A DNA stretch of 64,000 bases, from the NCBI GenBank assembly GCA_011799875.1, contig CM022302.1, positions 57,019,599 through 57,083,598 on the forward strand, in the 5' to 3' direction. The notes under the pieces are model-generated. The model made no database searches. It saw only the letters and a program-made list of their open reading frames with translations, and had not been told where the DNA came from. How positions within the stretch are numbered: position 1 is the stretch's first letter; the number at the start of each line of letters is the position of its first letter. Below, piece after piece: positions 10,021 to 19,915 of this stretch. The translations under genes and the position numbers were made by a program. Source of the stretch: Thinopyrum elongatum. Its lineage: Eukaryota; Streptophyta; Magnoliopsida; Poales; Poaceae.

Positions 10021-11078
10021 AAACAATTTCAACTATGGTGGTTAAATAAGTGGTTGTGCAAAATGACGGATTGCGAGCCAATTCCCCATATTCATCGATG
10101 CTCGATGTCTATTTTGGCAATTATGGTGAATGCAATGAAGGGTGTGGGAAGGAGGAGGAATGTGCAAGCTCAGCACTAGACATGTTAAGGTTAATGTCAT
10201 ACCCAAGGTGTAATCATGTGAAAGAGGAGGGGATTCGTTGGAAGTGATTCAGGCATGCTCGGGCCAGAAAGAATGGTGGAATACCACGACTGTCATTTAT
10301 GCGGTTTGCGTTCAGATCTCGCGATCGATTAGGAAGGTTGAATTTAAGCATTGCCGAAGAAGTGAACAAGGTGACACACATGTTAGCTTGTGTTTTTTAT
10401 TCGAAAATTGCAACTGGGTCGATGAACCCCTGGCTATCTTCCATGTAAGCTCATAAACTATGTATCCATGCTTTGATTTTAATCAGTTTCTTAGCCGTCC
10501 GATTGGGATCCTACTGTTGCGAGTCATCTTCAAGCTCCAACCGGTTTTCTCATCTTCAGCCTCCAGACTCGAGTACCATCCAATCCTAGCGGCAATGCAA
10601 AATGAAAAGGCCCCCACCATGTACCTGTTAACTCTCGTCCTCGCCTTCACCAGCAACGTTGTGTCGTCCTCGTCCCCGGTGAGTTGAGTCGTCCTCGCTG
10701 GCGTCCCCACGCCTCACTGCCACTCATCACGGCCCCTGTCTCGGCATTGGAGTCATGCGCCACTCTCATGCATGTCGGAATCGACATACCCAATTCTTAT
10801 TTTCAGACAAATGTTGAATAGCAAAACCAGAAAAAAAATTCATATATATATACTTCTCTTTATATATAATTTCATAAAAATATACTACATTCACATGTGT
10901 CACTGGTAAAACTTGTTCAGAAATGGACACCGATTCTTCACATGCCCAGTCATCTATTAAAAGACACCGATTGTTCAGAAATGGACACTTTCCCCCAAAT
11001 CTCCACACTCCTCCTCACTCCCCCCGTGTTGAGCAGACCTAGGGTTTCCAAGCTAGCTCCACATCCTCCGGCGGCAGG
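10021..11078. other. Intergenic region, no convincing gene
   Basis: Only short open frames without family features are present. A 13 bp phrase CAGAAATGGACAC is repeated at about 10918 and 10976, just upstream of the F-box gene. An AT-rich stretch with ATATATATAC lies near 10845-10890. This region would hold the F-box gene promoter; I cannot assign a core element. Confidence 0.5.
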
Positions 11079-14043
11079 ATGGACGCCGCCGCGTCGGACC
11101 ATGGCCAGAGCAGCGCGAACTATCGCGCCGAGCCGGCCGTCCCCGAGCACCGGCGCGAGCCCCGTGCTCGTCTGCTTCCGCCGCGCCACGGCCTCCAGGG
11201 GACGGCACCGCTGCCGATCCCCGACGAGCTCGTGGCAGAGATCTTCCTCCTGCTGCCCACGCCAACCCCGCAATCCCGCCTCATCCTTCCGCGTCCGCAG
11301 CCAACGCCCTCGCCCTCGCCGCCGACTTCTCCTTGTCCTTCCTCACCAGAGATCCCTACTTCACCCCCGCCCACTACTGGGACATCGAGGACGTCCGCGG
11401 CGGCCGCGTTCTCCTCAGCAGACATCCCTTCCATGATCTTTCCCTGGCAGTGTGCGACCCCTTGCACCGGCGGTACCTCCTGCTTCCCCCAATCCCTGAA
11501 TTCGAGGGCTGGGCTTCACTGTACAACCTAAGGACAGGATGGCAGACCTTCCTTGGCGACGACGAGGAGGCCGTGGAAGAGACATCATTCACAGTGGTCT
11601 CGGTCTCACAGTGGGGAAATTGGCTGGGAGCAATCATGTTCTCTTCCAGCACCGGACAATGGCGACCTAGTCCATGGATTGAAGGATTTGCCTTCTTCAA
11701 CCAGTGCCGGTACGCGTATGGCTGCTTCTACGGGTTGACAGAGTGCAGGCAAAAGTTGCTGGTGCTTGACACACGGAAAATGGAGTTCTCTCTTGCTGAC
11801 CTCCCACCTCAAGCGATAGGTTCTTCGGAACGTGATGTGGATATTGCCATTGTGGAAGCAGGGGAAGGCATCACTGGGATGTTTGTGCATCCAGGTCACA
11901 CATATAATAGCATCAGTTATCTAATTAAGCGAAACAATGGTGGGAGTTCCAGCCAGTGGAAGTTGGAGAAGACAATCCCACTGGATTTTACTGGGTCCAG
12001 GTTCATGGGCTCAACCGGAAGGTACTTGCTTCTGCGTTGTTGGCGAGAATTCCCATCGCCCGATCTAGGCACTTTCACGCTGGACATCAAAACATTCCAG
12101 TTTGAGAGGGTCGCATCACAGTATGGGGCATATATATATATAGCAACTTCCCACCATCGTTGCTGTCGTCACCTACAATATCAAGTGGTAAACATTTTGC
12201 TTTGTCCTACCTATTCTCTTTCCTCCATAGGTTTCACACACCTTGTAGGATGCTTCATAGTTCATTACTGTGATTAATTCTTGTTGACACTGTTTGATAG
12301 TTGTTACTTTTTCTGTGTTTCTTCCCTAAAAAAGTATTTTTTTTCTGTGCTTGTTTCAAGGCTAATCAAGCTCAGGAGCATAGCTGTGATATATTTGTTT
12401 GTCTATTCTAATTGCCATTTTAAGGCCAAACAATGCAAAGAATTTCCACATTATAAGTAGCATTCTAGAGGCCTCATGGAATCGTAAAAATACTCTAGAT
12501 GGCAACAATTGATTTGGAGAAATGTTTTTTGATCTGGTGAAGCTAATGGATAAAGGATACAAGTTTTAAATCCAGTTCAACGTTTGGTTGTTCAAGTCAA
12601 GCGTTCCATATCTTGTCTTATTTTCTTTTCATAGATATAAGAAGATGGAGGGGCCTTTCTTTTTTGTCATCTATATACCTATATATTTATCTGAAGTTGG
12701 CTGAGCCATCGCCACCACTAATGCTCCTGATATGAGTAAAGTTGAAGTGGCGAAATTTGTTACTTTTGCTGAATGGACCTGCCATAAGAACCGCTTATCA
12801 GCCTGTGCTTAATAGCTGTTTGATTTAAAATGAACTAGGGCACCCATATTTGTTTGGACTGTTTAAACTTTTGACCTTCCTTTACCTTAGTCTTTCAATC
12901 GAGGCACATGTCTAATTCAAGCAATCAGTTTTTGTAGGATGACAGAGCACACACATAGTTTATTGACAGGGCCGTATCCGAAAAAATAGAGGCCCGGTAT
13001 AAAATAAAAAAACAGGCCCTCGACATAAAAAATGCCAATTAGAAAATCAACGAATATGGCTCTAGCCCGGTTGATCCTCTTCATGAATCAGTTACCTAGC
13101 AGCTAGCGCTTGTGGCCTGTCTTCAATTCTGATCGGTACACCCAGGGCGCAGGGCTAGCAGCGAGTAATAAGGGAACTGAAAGAATTACTTAGATGAGAG
13201 AAGAGAGAAAGACACCGAATAAACATACAGATTGAGGGTGGAGCAATACATACTGATTGCATCAACCAATTTGTTTTGGGGAAAAGGTGAGTGAATTAAT
13301 CCACTGGAGTAGATCGGGAGCAGAAGAGAGGCATCTGCGGAAGAGAATGAGAATGGCGAGAGAAGAGGAGAGACGTGCGTGAGATGGGGTCTTGGGAGTA
13401 AGGTTGTGGCGGATTCCTAGCTAATACTAATTGCTAGATGCATTTATTAGTTACAGCTAAGCCAGTCATTAGTAGTATAAAAAAATTGGGCCCCCTCCTA
13501 AGTCGGGGCCCTGTAAAGTCGAACAGCCTGCACAGGTGTCCGGTACGGGCCTGTTTATCGACTATTGAGAGTTAAGTTAGAAATTTGGGACTCTTATGAA
13601 CCTTGCAACACGAAGCTACCATTTATTGAGAATTATTTTACAACTTTTAAGTTCTTTTAGGATTCGTTTGCTTATGTTTTACATGCCTATGCCTTTGTCT
13701 GTCTATGTATTCAAATTTGTGCTGCAATTTACATTTATATCAAGAGATAAAAGCAAGCGAGGCTTTGTGGTCGATAAACCAATTGGCTTGAAGGTGGATT
13801 TCCCATTTATTGTTATCGGTACACTGTTTACATCGCATCTATTCTGATTTGTCACGTGCTTTGTACGTAAGCAGTGTACCGATTACTGCCCAATGATAGG
13901 ACCAACCTTGTTGTTCCTCTTTGCTCACAAGCTCATGAATGTATGCAGTTTGAACATGCATAACCTTGAGATACTGAACAGGTGTTGAGAACGGGGCTGA
14001 GGAGAGGCTGGAACAAGGCCGCGCTGCAAGTTCAAGTGCATAG
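11079..14043 (+). pseudogene. F-box protein gene with two frame lesions
   Basis: Exon 1 is 11079-12187 and exon 2 13982-14043, with a GT-AG intron holding a hAT element. F-box proteins are the substrate receptors of SCF ubiquitin ligases. The start MDAAASDHG leads into LPIPDELVAEIFLLLP, the first helix of an F-box. Directly after LPTPT the reading continues only in another frame, at PPHPSASAANALALAADFS (about 11275-11330). The rest of the F-box and the link (about 50-60 residues in relatives) is missing, so a deletion with frameshift is inferred near 11262-11275. The C-terminal domain (YWDIEDVRGGRVLLSRH...AVCDPLHRRYLLLPPIP) is well preserved to about 12125. There a TA run shifts frame; dropping one TA unit gives YSNFPPSLLSSPTISSG. 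That joins through the splice to VENGAEERLEQGRAASSSA and a stop at 14041-14043. It is therefore probably non-functional, or encodes only a domain without the F-box. Confidence 0.75.
12967..13553. mobile_element. hAT-like non-autonomous element, 587 bp, in F-box gene intron
   Basis: The left end is CAGGGCCGTATCCG and the right end GTCCGGTACGGGCCTG, imperfect inverted repeats. Flanking 8-mers are TTTATTGA (12959-12966) and TTTATCGA (13554-13561), 7 of 8 identical, as expected of a hAT insertion. There is no transposase frame. Confidence 0.8.
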
Positions 14044-14397
14044 AGCAGGGTTAGAGAAGCAGTTGAAGCAAAATGCTGGAGGTCAGGCTGATGCGTTGAT
14101 GATTCAAGATGGTGCTGAGGTTGTGGCGAGAACTCATCAATTGACCACTAAGTTGGTCCACCTTTGGCTATGTTTTTGTCTGTAATGTGGTCATCCGGAA
14201 GGACAGGACCTGGTTGTAATCTTTGGCCTTGATCCGACAATGATTGTCATGTTATGTTGTCGGATAGTTCCTGCTGAATTATTATGTTAATTAAGACTCT
14301 GTAAGAAGTCAGAACAGGGGTCGTTTTGTTGTATGTGGATGTGGAAAACTGGAAATTATCCTGCCGTTGTTGTCAGCATGTTTTGTACCGTGTCGTA

Positions 14398-14770
14398 TGT
14401 CTGCCCATGGCCATGGCTGAACCTGCTATTGCTACACCATATGTAACTGCAAGTGCGTGGAAGGGAAGTAGCAGGGCGAAAGGCCAAGAGCCTCTGTTAC
14501 AAGTTGACTTGCAGCACTGATCAACTCTAGTTCTTACATTCAGTTCAGATTTTTTTTTGGGGGGGCTATATCACTGAAGTCAGTTCGTTTGTGAAAAGAA
14601 AACAGATGATGATAATAATCCTCTTATGTTATATATATGACCATCAAAGCCAATGAGCCAAAAGATATAACCATCAGAACCATGAGCCAAAAGATCTTAT
14701 AAATGATTCTTTTCCCAACCATTTCCAGTACTTGTGACAAAGGAACTGTATATCGGTTCCATACAGTGCT
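14398..14770 (+). pseudogene. Terminal-exon paralogue, copy 2 of 3
   Basis: The coding tail 14398-14520 reads LPMAMAEPAIATP, then AWKGSSRAKGQEPLLQVD and LQH, with the stop at 14518-14520. It is close to copy 1 (8547-8666) and has the same 3' flank to about 14770, without the MITE found in copy 1. It follows the F-box gene by about 350 bp. This copy gives the undisturbed target site GTGCGTGGA that the MULE duplicated in copy 3. Function unknown. Confidence 0.6.
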
Positions 14771-14889
14771 TTTGGTTGTGTTTGGTCGTCCAGAAAGATA
14801 GAATAGAACCCTGATCGAGTGTTTTACCTTGTGTTCCTTGGTCTGACAGTGGTTGCTGCACCTGTATTGTTGGATATATAGCGAGAGCA

Positions 14890-15192
14890 TTAACGATGCT
14901 TATTCTGTTAGGACTGTGTGAGATCCCAAAAAAAACCAGCTCAGTTGGAAATCACGAGCTTACTTCCTCGCTGCCGACTCGGACTGGTGGTTTAAGGGCA
15001 TCTTTAGTTGATCCCTTACAATTTAGCCTTTTAAGTGGCTCCGTATACCTTAATTTCTTATATTTGATCCATTAAAGAAAAATGGTTTCTAGCCGAACCG
15101 CTAAACTTAACTCCCTATAGCTTACATTTAATTCATGCATTTCGTCGAACACTTTCAATGCATCACATAACACAAATACAAGCTAGAACTAG
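14890..15192. other. Intergenic stretch, possible eroded MITE
   Basis: GGGCATCTTTAGTTGATCCC at about 14998 looks like the start of a Harbinger-type MITE, but no matching right end was found. The remainder is AT-rich and featureless. Confidence 0.3.
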
Positions 15193-15322
15193 TGGCCGGG
15201 CGACTCCAGTGGTGCCGGGACAGGCCAGCTGCAGGTCCGTGTGCTGGCCGAACCCCGTGACAATGCAGTTGGGCACGACGGGTAGTGGTTCAGCCGGAAC
15301 ACCTGCTCGTTGGCGCGAGAGG
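15193..15322 (-). pseudogene. Gibberellin 2-oxidase-like gene fragment
   Basis: On the minus strand one frame gives NEQVFRLNHYPSCP and, after a frame change, NCIVTGFGQHTDLQ. Both are consecutive motifs of the 2-oxoglutarate/Fe(II) dioxygenase fold as found in GA 2-oxidases; HTD is the iron-binding HxD. About 130 bp survive, with a small deletion between the motifs. Flanks are AT-rich transposon-like DNA, so it is probably a captured or stranded exon fragment. Other plant dioxygenases of this superfamily cannot be ruled out. Confidence 0.55.
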
Positions 15323-16433
15323 TATGTCTCGCATTGAGCAAGACAGAAGCTGCTCTTTTTTTTTTTTTTTGAGAAAAGACAGAAGCTGCTCTTGCTGAAG
15401 GAAATCGCTTTAGCGCAAGAAACTGGGCCGACCCATCAGCACACTTCTAAAAGAAAAGGAGAAGAAAAAGATGCGCAAGCGGGGTATCGATCCCAGCACC
15501 TCCAAGATGAAAACCGACGTGATCCCTCTGCCCACCTGGCGTTTGTTGCTAGTAATGGGGGGCATCCTTCTTGAGGTAACTAGAGCTGGTTTTCTCAGGG
15601 TGTTTTTCTTCTTTTTTCTGTTTCTGTTTCTTTTTTCTTCTCCGGTTTTTTTTTTCTTTTTCATTCTTTTTGCATTTTTTCTTTAGTTTATTTTTCATTT
15701 CCTTTTTTCTCTGGTTTATTTTGTTTCTTTTTTGGTTTACAATTTCTATGGTTTTTTCTTTGTTTCTTTTTTTGGTTTTTCATTCTACATTTTTTGTATA
15801 TGTTAACAATATTTTTATAATACATGTTTAATATGTTTCCAATATAAATTTAACATTTTATCATTATATGATCAAAAAAAATTCTATACACATTTGTAAC
15901 ATTTTTCAATACTTGATTAACATTTTTCATATACAAGATTAACACTTTGTGAATACATGGTCAACAATTTTTCAAATGATTTATTAACAGTTTCAAATAA
16001 AAATATTAACATTTTTATACATGGTCAATATTTTTTCTATACACATTTAAGATTTTCCAAAAGCTTGATAACATTATTCAAACAGTAGTTCAACATTTTT
16101 CAAATGCTTGATTAACATTTTTATATACATGACCAAAAATTTTCATCATTTTTAATACATATTCAAAAAAAAATTATACACATTTTAACATTTCCCAAAT
16201 GCTTGATTAACATTTTTCAAATATGTGATCAACATTTTTTTAAATGCTTGATTAAATTTTTTATATACATGATTAAAAAAATTCCATCACTGTTTAAGAA
16301 CATGATCAATACTTTTTCTATACACTTTTAACATTTTCTGAATGCTTGATCAACATTTTTTTTAAATACTTGTTCAACACATTTCAAATACTTGTTCAAC
16401 ATCTTTCAAATGTGTTTTGTAGAGTGTTTGTTG

Positions 16434-16481
<48 letters not shown>

Positions 16482-16827
16482 TTAAAGTATAAAGAAAAGT
16501 ACAAAAATAAAGCAAAAAATAAAAAACATAAAAAAGATTGTAGCTGCCGCGCGCATGGGCCGGCCCATGTTGCTCGCCCCTTCAGCGAGTCGGAAGCTGG
16601 ACTCGTTGTAGGCGAGACGTAGGGGCGCCCGCTCGTTGGCCTCGTCCGTCACCTGGTCCCAGCTACCCTGCACTCAAGACACACGCGCCCTCGTAGTGTA
16701 GGGATGAACATCAAAGCGCCAAAGGAATACCAGCGCGGTTGACATGCTTCTCTTTTTTTCTTTGCGAGGAGAATAGAGTTTTATTCTAGAATAAAGGGGT
16801 TACACTCGAGAGGCAGAAAATTCTCAA
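15323..16827. other. AT-rich degenerate-repeat region, probable transposon remnant
   Basis: It contains repeated phrases such as CTTGATTAACATTTTTCAAA and ACATGATCAA at irregular spacing between 15780 and 16410, and long T-runs at 15600-15780. A short direct repeat AAGACAGAAGCTGCTCTT (about 15341, 15376) flanks a T-run. The ends are GC-rich. This resembles the interior of large Triticeae foldback/Mutator-type elements, but I cannot find paired ends. No gene seen. Confidence 0.45.
16436..16476. repeat. (AT)n microsatellite
   Basis: An uninterrupted dinucleotide run of about 41 bp. It is likely to be length-polymorphic. Confidence 0.95.
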
Positions 16828-16875
16828 TACATGGCTGTACCTGGTATTTCTACACCCTAACAACCGGTGCGTGGA

Positions 16876-19415
16876 GGGCTTTTTCACTGTTCTGACCCGT
16901 ATCTGAAAGTTAAACACGATTTGATTCGTGTTTGAAACTCTTTCCGGATCTGACTTAAATCGAGACGCCAACATTCACGGCGTCCTGCTTGCACTGAAGA
17001 CGCCATGAACCCCGACGTCTGGCCCTGGCCCACCTCCCTGGTCAGCTATGTTGACCGTCCGATATGGCAAATCTTGCCCCCGACCCTAGACGCCAAGGAC
17101 CTTGGCGTCTACACATTGACTCTGCGTGGGGAGGGTAAACTGACCAACTGAATGGCTCGTACGTTTCTTGATCTAGTCGCTTGTCTTGTTGCTGCTGTCC
17201 CACTGCTAGTGCTAGTGCATGCATGATCACACACGCACACACCACACACCACACACCAAAGTCAATGTGTGGCTTGATTGATTGATTCTGACTTTTCCAG
17301 AGAGAGAGATTGATTCTGACTTGTGAGTTCCAGAGTCGAATCTTGTAGTGGTTGCTTTAGAGGTTAGGGCAACTCCAATGCGCAGACCCAAACAGACGCG
17401 CAGTTTGGGTCGGCCGAGCGGACGAATGTGTCCGATTTTTCGTTTGGGTCGGCCCATGCATCCAACGCTGGCTGGACGCATATTTTTGCGTGTGGACTTT
17501 AAAAAATACCGCACAAACAAGTCCAAACTAACGTAATTAAACATAAAAACGCCGGCCAAAGTACACTTAAACTTAATCCAAACGTGCGGTTGGGCCGGCC
17601 TCATCCACTTCTCCCGTCCACATCTAGCCTAGCTTACCCCCTCGCCGGCGACAAGCAAACCCTAGGGCAGCGCCATGGGCTTCTTCAGCGGCAAGGGCAA
17701 GGGCAAGCTCTCCCCCGGCGTGAGCTCGTCCCGCGCGCCTCCTCCTCTGTCGCCACCGCACATCCCAGTCCACCAAGCGCGGTGGCACTGGCGGTACCGG
17801 CAGCCACTCCCGTACCCAGATGTCAGCCTGCCGCACGGCTGGCATCTGGACCCGCAACGCATCCCCATTCCGGCGGTGCCCCGGTCGGCGTGGGTGCACG
17901 CCAAGGAGGTGCGCAGGCGGCGGGAGCTGCTCACACCGGAGCAGCGGCGGATGGCGGCGTGCGCGGCCGACTCTCCCAACTGGGAGGTCTGGTTCGCGTT
18001 GGAGCACGAGGAAGACCGCCGCCGCAGCGTGCATGCCAACCCCATGTACCCCCCGCCGCCCCCAGAGGTGAAGCCGGAGGAGGAGGAGGAGGCCGCGTAC
18101 CAGGACGCGCTCGAGGCGGCCCTGCAATTCGCGCTGGAGGAAAGCCGGCGCGAGGATGCCCTGGAGCACGCCCTCGCCCTCTCGGCGGCGGGGGACTCCG
18201 TCCACTCTTCGATCTACGCCCCGCCGCCACTGCTGGTCCTCGAGCCCAAGGCCGAGCCAGAGCCCACGCACACGCCCACGCCGCCCCACGTGGCCGGAGG
18301 AGCGGTACCGCTGGACAGGCGAGCTCCGCGAGTGGGTGAGCACGCCAACCGTGTGGCTCGGCGCAACGCCGGAGCAGGAGGCCGCGTACCTCCAGCAATG
18401 GAAGGCGCGCGTGCTGGCGGAGGAGCGCGAGGACGGCGAGCAGCAGATAGCGTGGGCACGGGACGAGAAGGAGGAGCGCCGGGAGAGGGAGGAGGAGGAG
18501 CGCGCCCGCCAGCCGCTGCCGCCGCAGCAGCCGGCGCAGGATGTCGCACGGGCCTGGGAGGTGGCATTCCCCTGGGCTGGCCCGACGCCGGAGCTCATCG
18601 ACCTCACCGACCCGGGGGAGGACGACGACGCCTAGGGCAGCGCGCATGGGGAGGCGCAGTTTTTTTTTATGTTTAATTAAGTTTAAGTGGACTTTGGCCT
18701 GCGTTTGACCGGCATTTTAATGTTTAATTATGTTAGTTTGGACTTGTTTGTGCGGGTTTTTTTAAAGTCCTCGCGCAAAAATATGCGTCCGGGCAGCGTT
18801 GGGTGCATGCGCCGACCCAAACGAAAAACCGAACACATGCATACGCTCGGCCGACCCAAACGGATAAAAAAGGGACAAAAACCGCGCGTCCGTTTAGGTC
18901 TGCGCCGTTGGAGTTGCCCTAACCTCTGAAGCAACCACTACAAGATTCAACTCTGGAACTCACAGGTCAGAATCAATCTCTCTGTGTGGAAAAGTCAGAA
19001 TCAATCAATCAAGCCACACGTTGACTCTGGTGTGTGGTGTCTGCGTGTGTGATCATGCATGCACTAGCACTAGCAGTGGGACAGCAGCAACAACACAAGC
19101 GACCAGATCAAGAAACGTACGAGCCATTCAGTTGATCAGTTTACGCTCTCCACGCAGAGTCAATGTGTAGACGCCAAGGTCCTCGGCATCTAGGGTCGGG
19201 GGGGGGGGGGGGCAAGATTTGCCATGTCGGACGGTCAACATAGCTGACCAGAGAGGTGGCCCAGGGCCAGACGCCGGGGTTCATGGCGTCTTCAGTGCAA
19301 AGCAGGACGCCGCGAATGTTGGCGTCTCGATTTGGGTCAGATCCGGAAAAAGTTTCAAACACGGGTCAAATCGTGCTTAACTTTCAGATACGGGGTCAGA
19401 ACAGTGAAAAAGCCC
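16876..19415. mobile_element. Mutator-like element (MULE) with ~0.7 kb terminal inverted repeats
   Basis: The left arm 16876-17579 and right arm about 18672-19415 are reverse complements over roughly 700 bp. Both outer ends are GGGCTTTTTCACTGTTCTGA. Flanking 9-mers are GTGCGTGGA (16867-16875) and ATGTGTGGA (19416-19424). The uninterrupted paralogue at about 14453 has GTGCGTGGA, so this is a 9 bp target duplication with two transitions. Long arms plus a 9 bp duplication fit the Mutator superfamily. No transposase is present; the cargo is the gene at 17675-18635. An inner boundary GGGCAACTCCAA at 17367 / 18922 could mark an older element nested symmetrically in the arms. Confidence 0.85.
17675..18635 (+). 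pseudogene. MULE-borne gene with UIM-like and SIM-like motifs, one frameshift
   Basis: The Met start GCCATGGGC at 17675 gives MGFFSGKGKGKLSPG, a basic N-terminus. A conserved block follows (RWHWRYRQPLPYPDVSLPHG...IPAVPRSAWVHAKEVRRRRELLTPEQRRM), then SPNWEVWFALEHEEDRR. Residues about 136-172 hold two matches to the ubiquitin-interacting motif core LxxAxxxS: LQFALEES (150-157) and LEHALALS (163-170). After about 18285 the frame changes; the continuation YRWTGELREWVSTPTVWLGATP runs to a stop at 18633-18635. It ends ELIDLTDPGEDDDA, which looks like a SUMO-interacting motif (hydrophobic IDL next to acids). Related proteins are common in Triticeae transposons (recognition, not a search). Function is unproven; the frameshift makes this copy doubtful. 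Confidence 0.65.
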
Positions 19416-19915
19416 ATGTGTGGAATGGAAGCGGTCAAGGCCAAGATCATCTATTTAAAATGTACTTGCAGTACTGATCTAGTTGTAGTGCTTACGGTCA
19501 TTTTTTTTAGGGTTGCTTACAGTCATTTCAGATGATTATTTCTTGGTACATATCACTGACGGTCCGAAGCCAGTTCGTTTCTCGAAAGAAAGAGGATAAA
19601 TTCAATCTATCTATACAACAAAAAGAGAATATCCTCGCAAATTGAATGATTTGTATATTAAAAATATAATATGAATGAAACTAAATTATTTTGAGGGGAA
19701 GAATGAAAATAAATAAAAAAGCCTTTTGTTCTGCAAGCAAAAACTGGAAACTAGCCCCGATTTACCATCGGACGGTGCAGGATGCACCACGTGGCGGAAA
19801 TCCGGCCATTCACGGCCTCCCCGCCAGGGGAGAAGGGGGGCCAAGGCCGCAGGTTTATCCGTTACCACCGACCGCGCCTCTCCATTCCGCGGCCAATAAA
19901 CCTCTCCGGCCAGCC

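Larger units (their letters stand above)
16828..19477 (+). pseudogene. Terminal-exon paralogue, copy 3 of 3, split by a MULE
   Basis: The left piece 16828-16875 (CATGGCTGTACCTGGTATTT...GTGCGTGGA) and the right piece 19416-19477 align to consecutive parts of copies 1 and 2. The right piece reads VWNGSGQGQDHLFKMYLQY and a stop at 19475-19477, matching VWKGSSKEKNQEPLLQVDLQH. Diverged 3' flank similarity continues to about 19600. The MULE inserted precisely at the tryptophan codon region. Confidence 0.7.

Noticed and set aside
14998..15150. Harbinger-type MITE
   Set aside because: Only a left-end-like motif is visible; no right end or target duplication.
15475..15515. tRNA-like B-box (GGGTATCGATCCCAGCACC)
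   Set aside because: No A-box or cloverleaf could be placed around it; probably part of a transposon.
17584..18607. Long GC-rich frames on both strands over the MULE cargo
   Set aside because: High GC removes stops in all frames; only the frames of 17675 and 18285-18635 show the family's conserved blocks.
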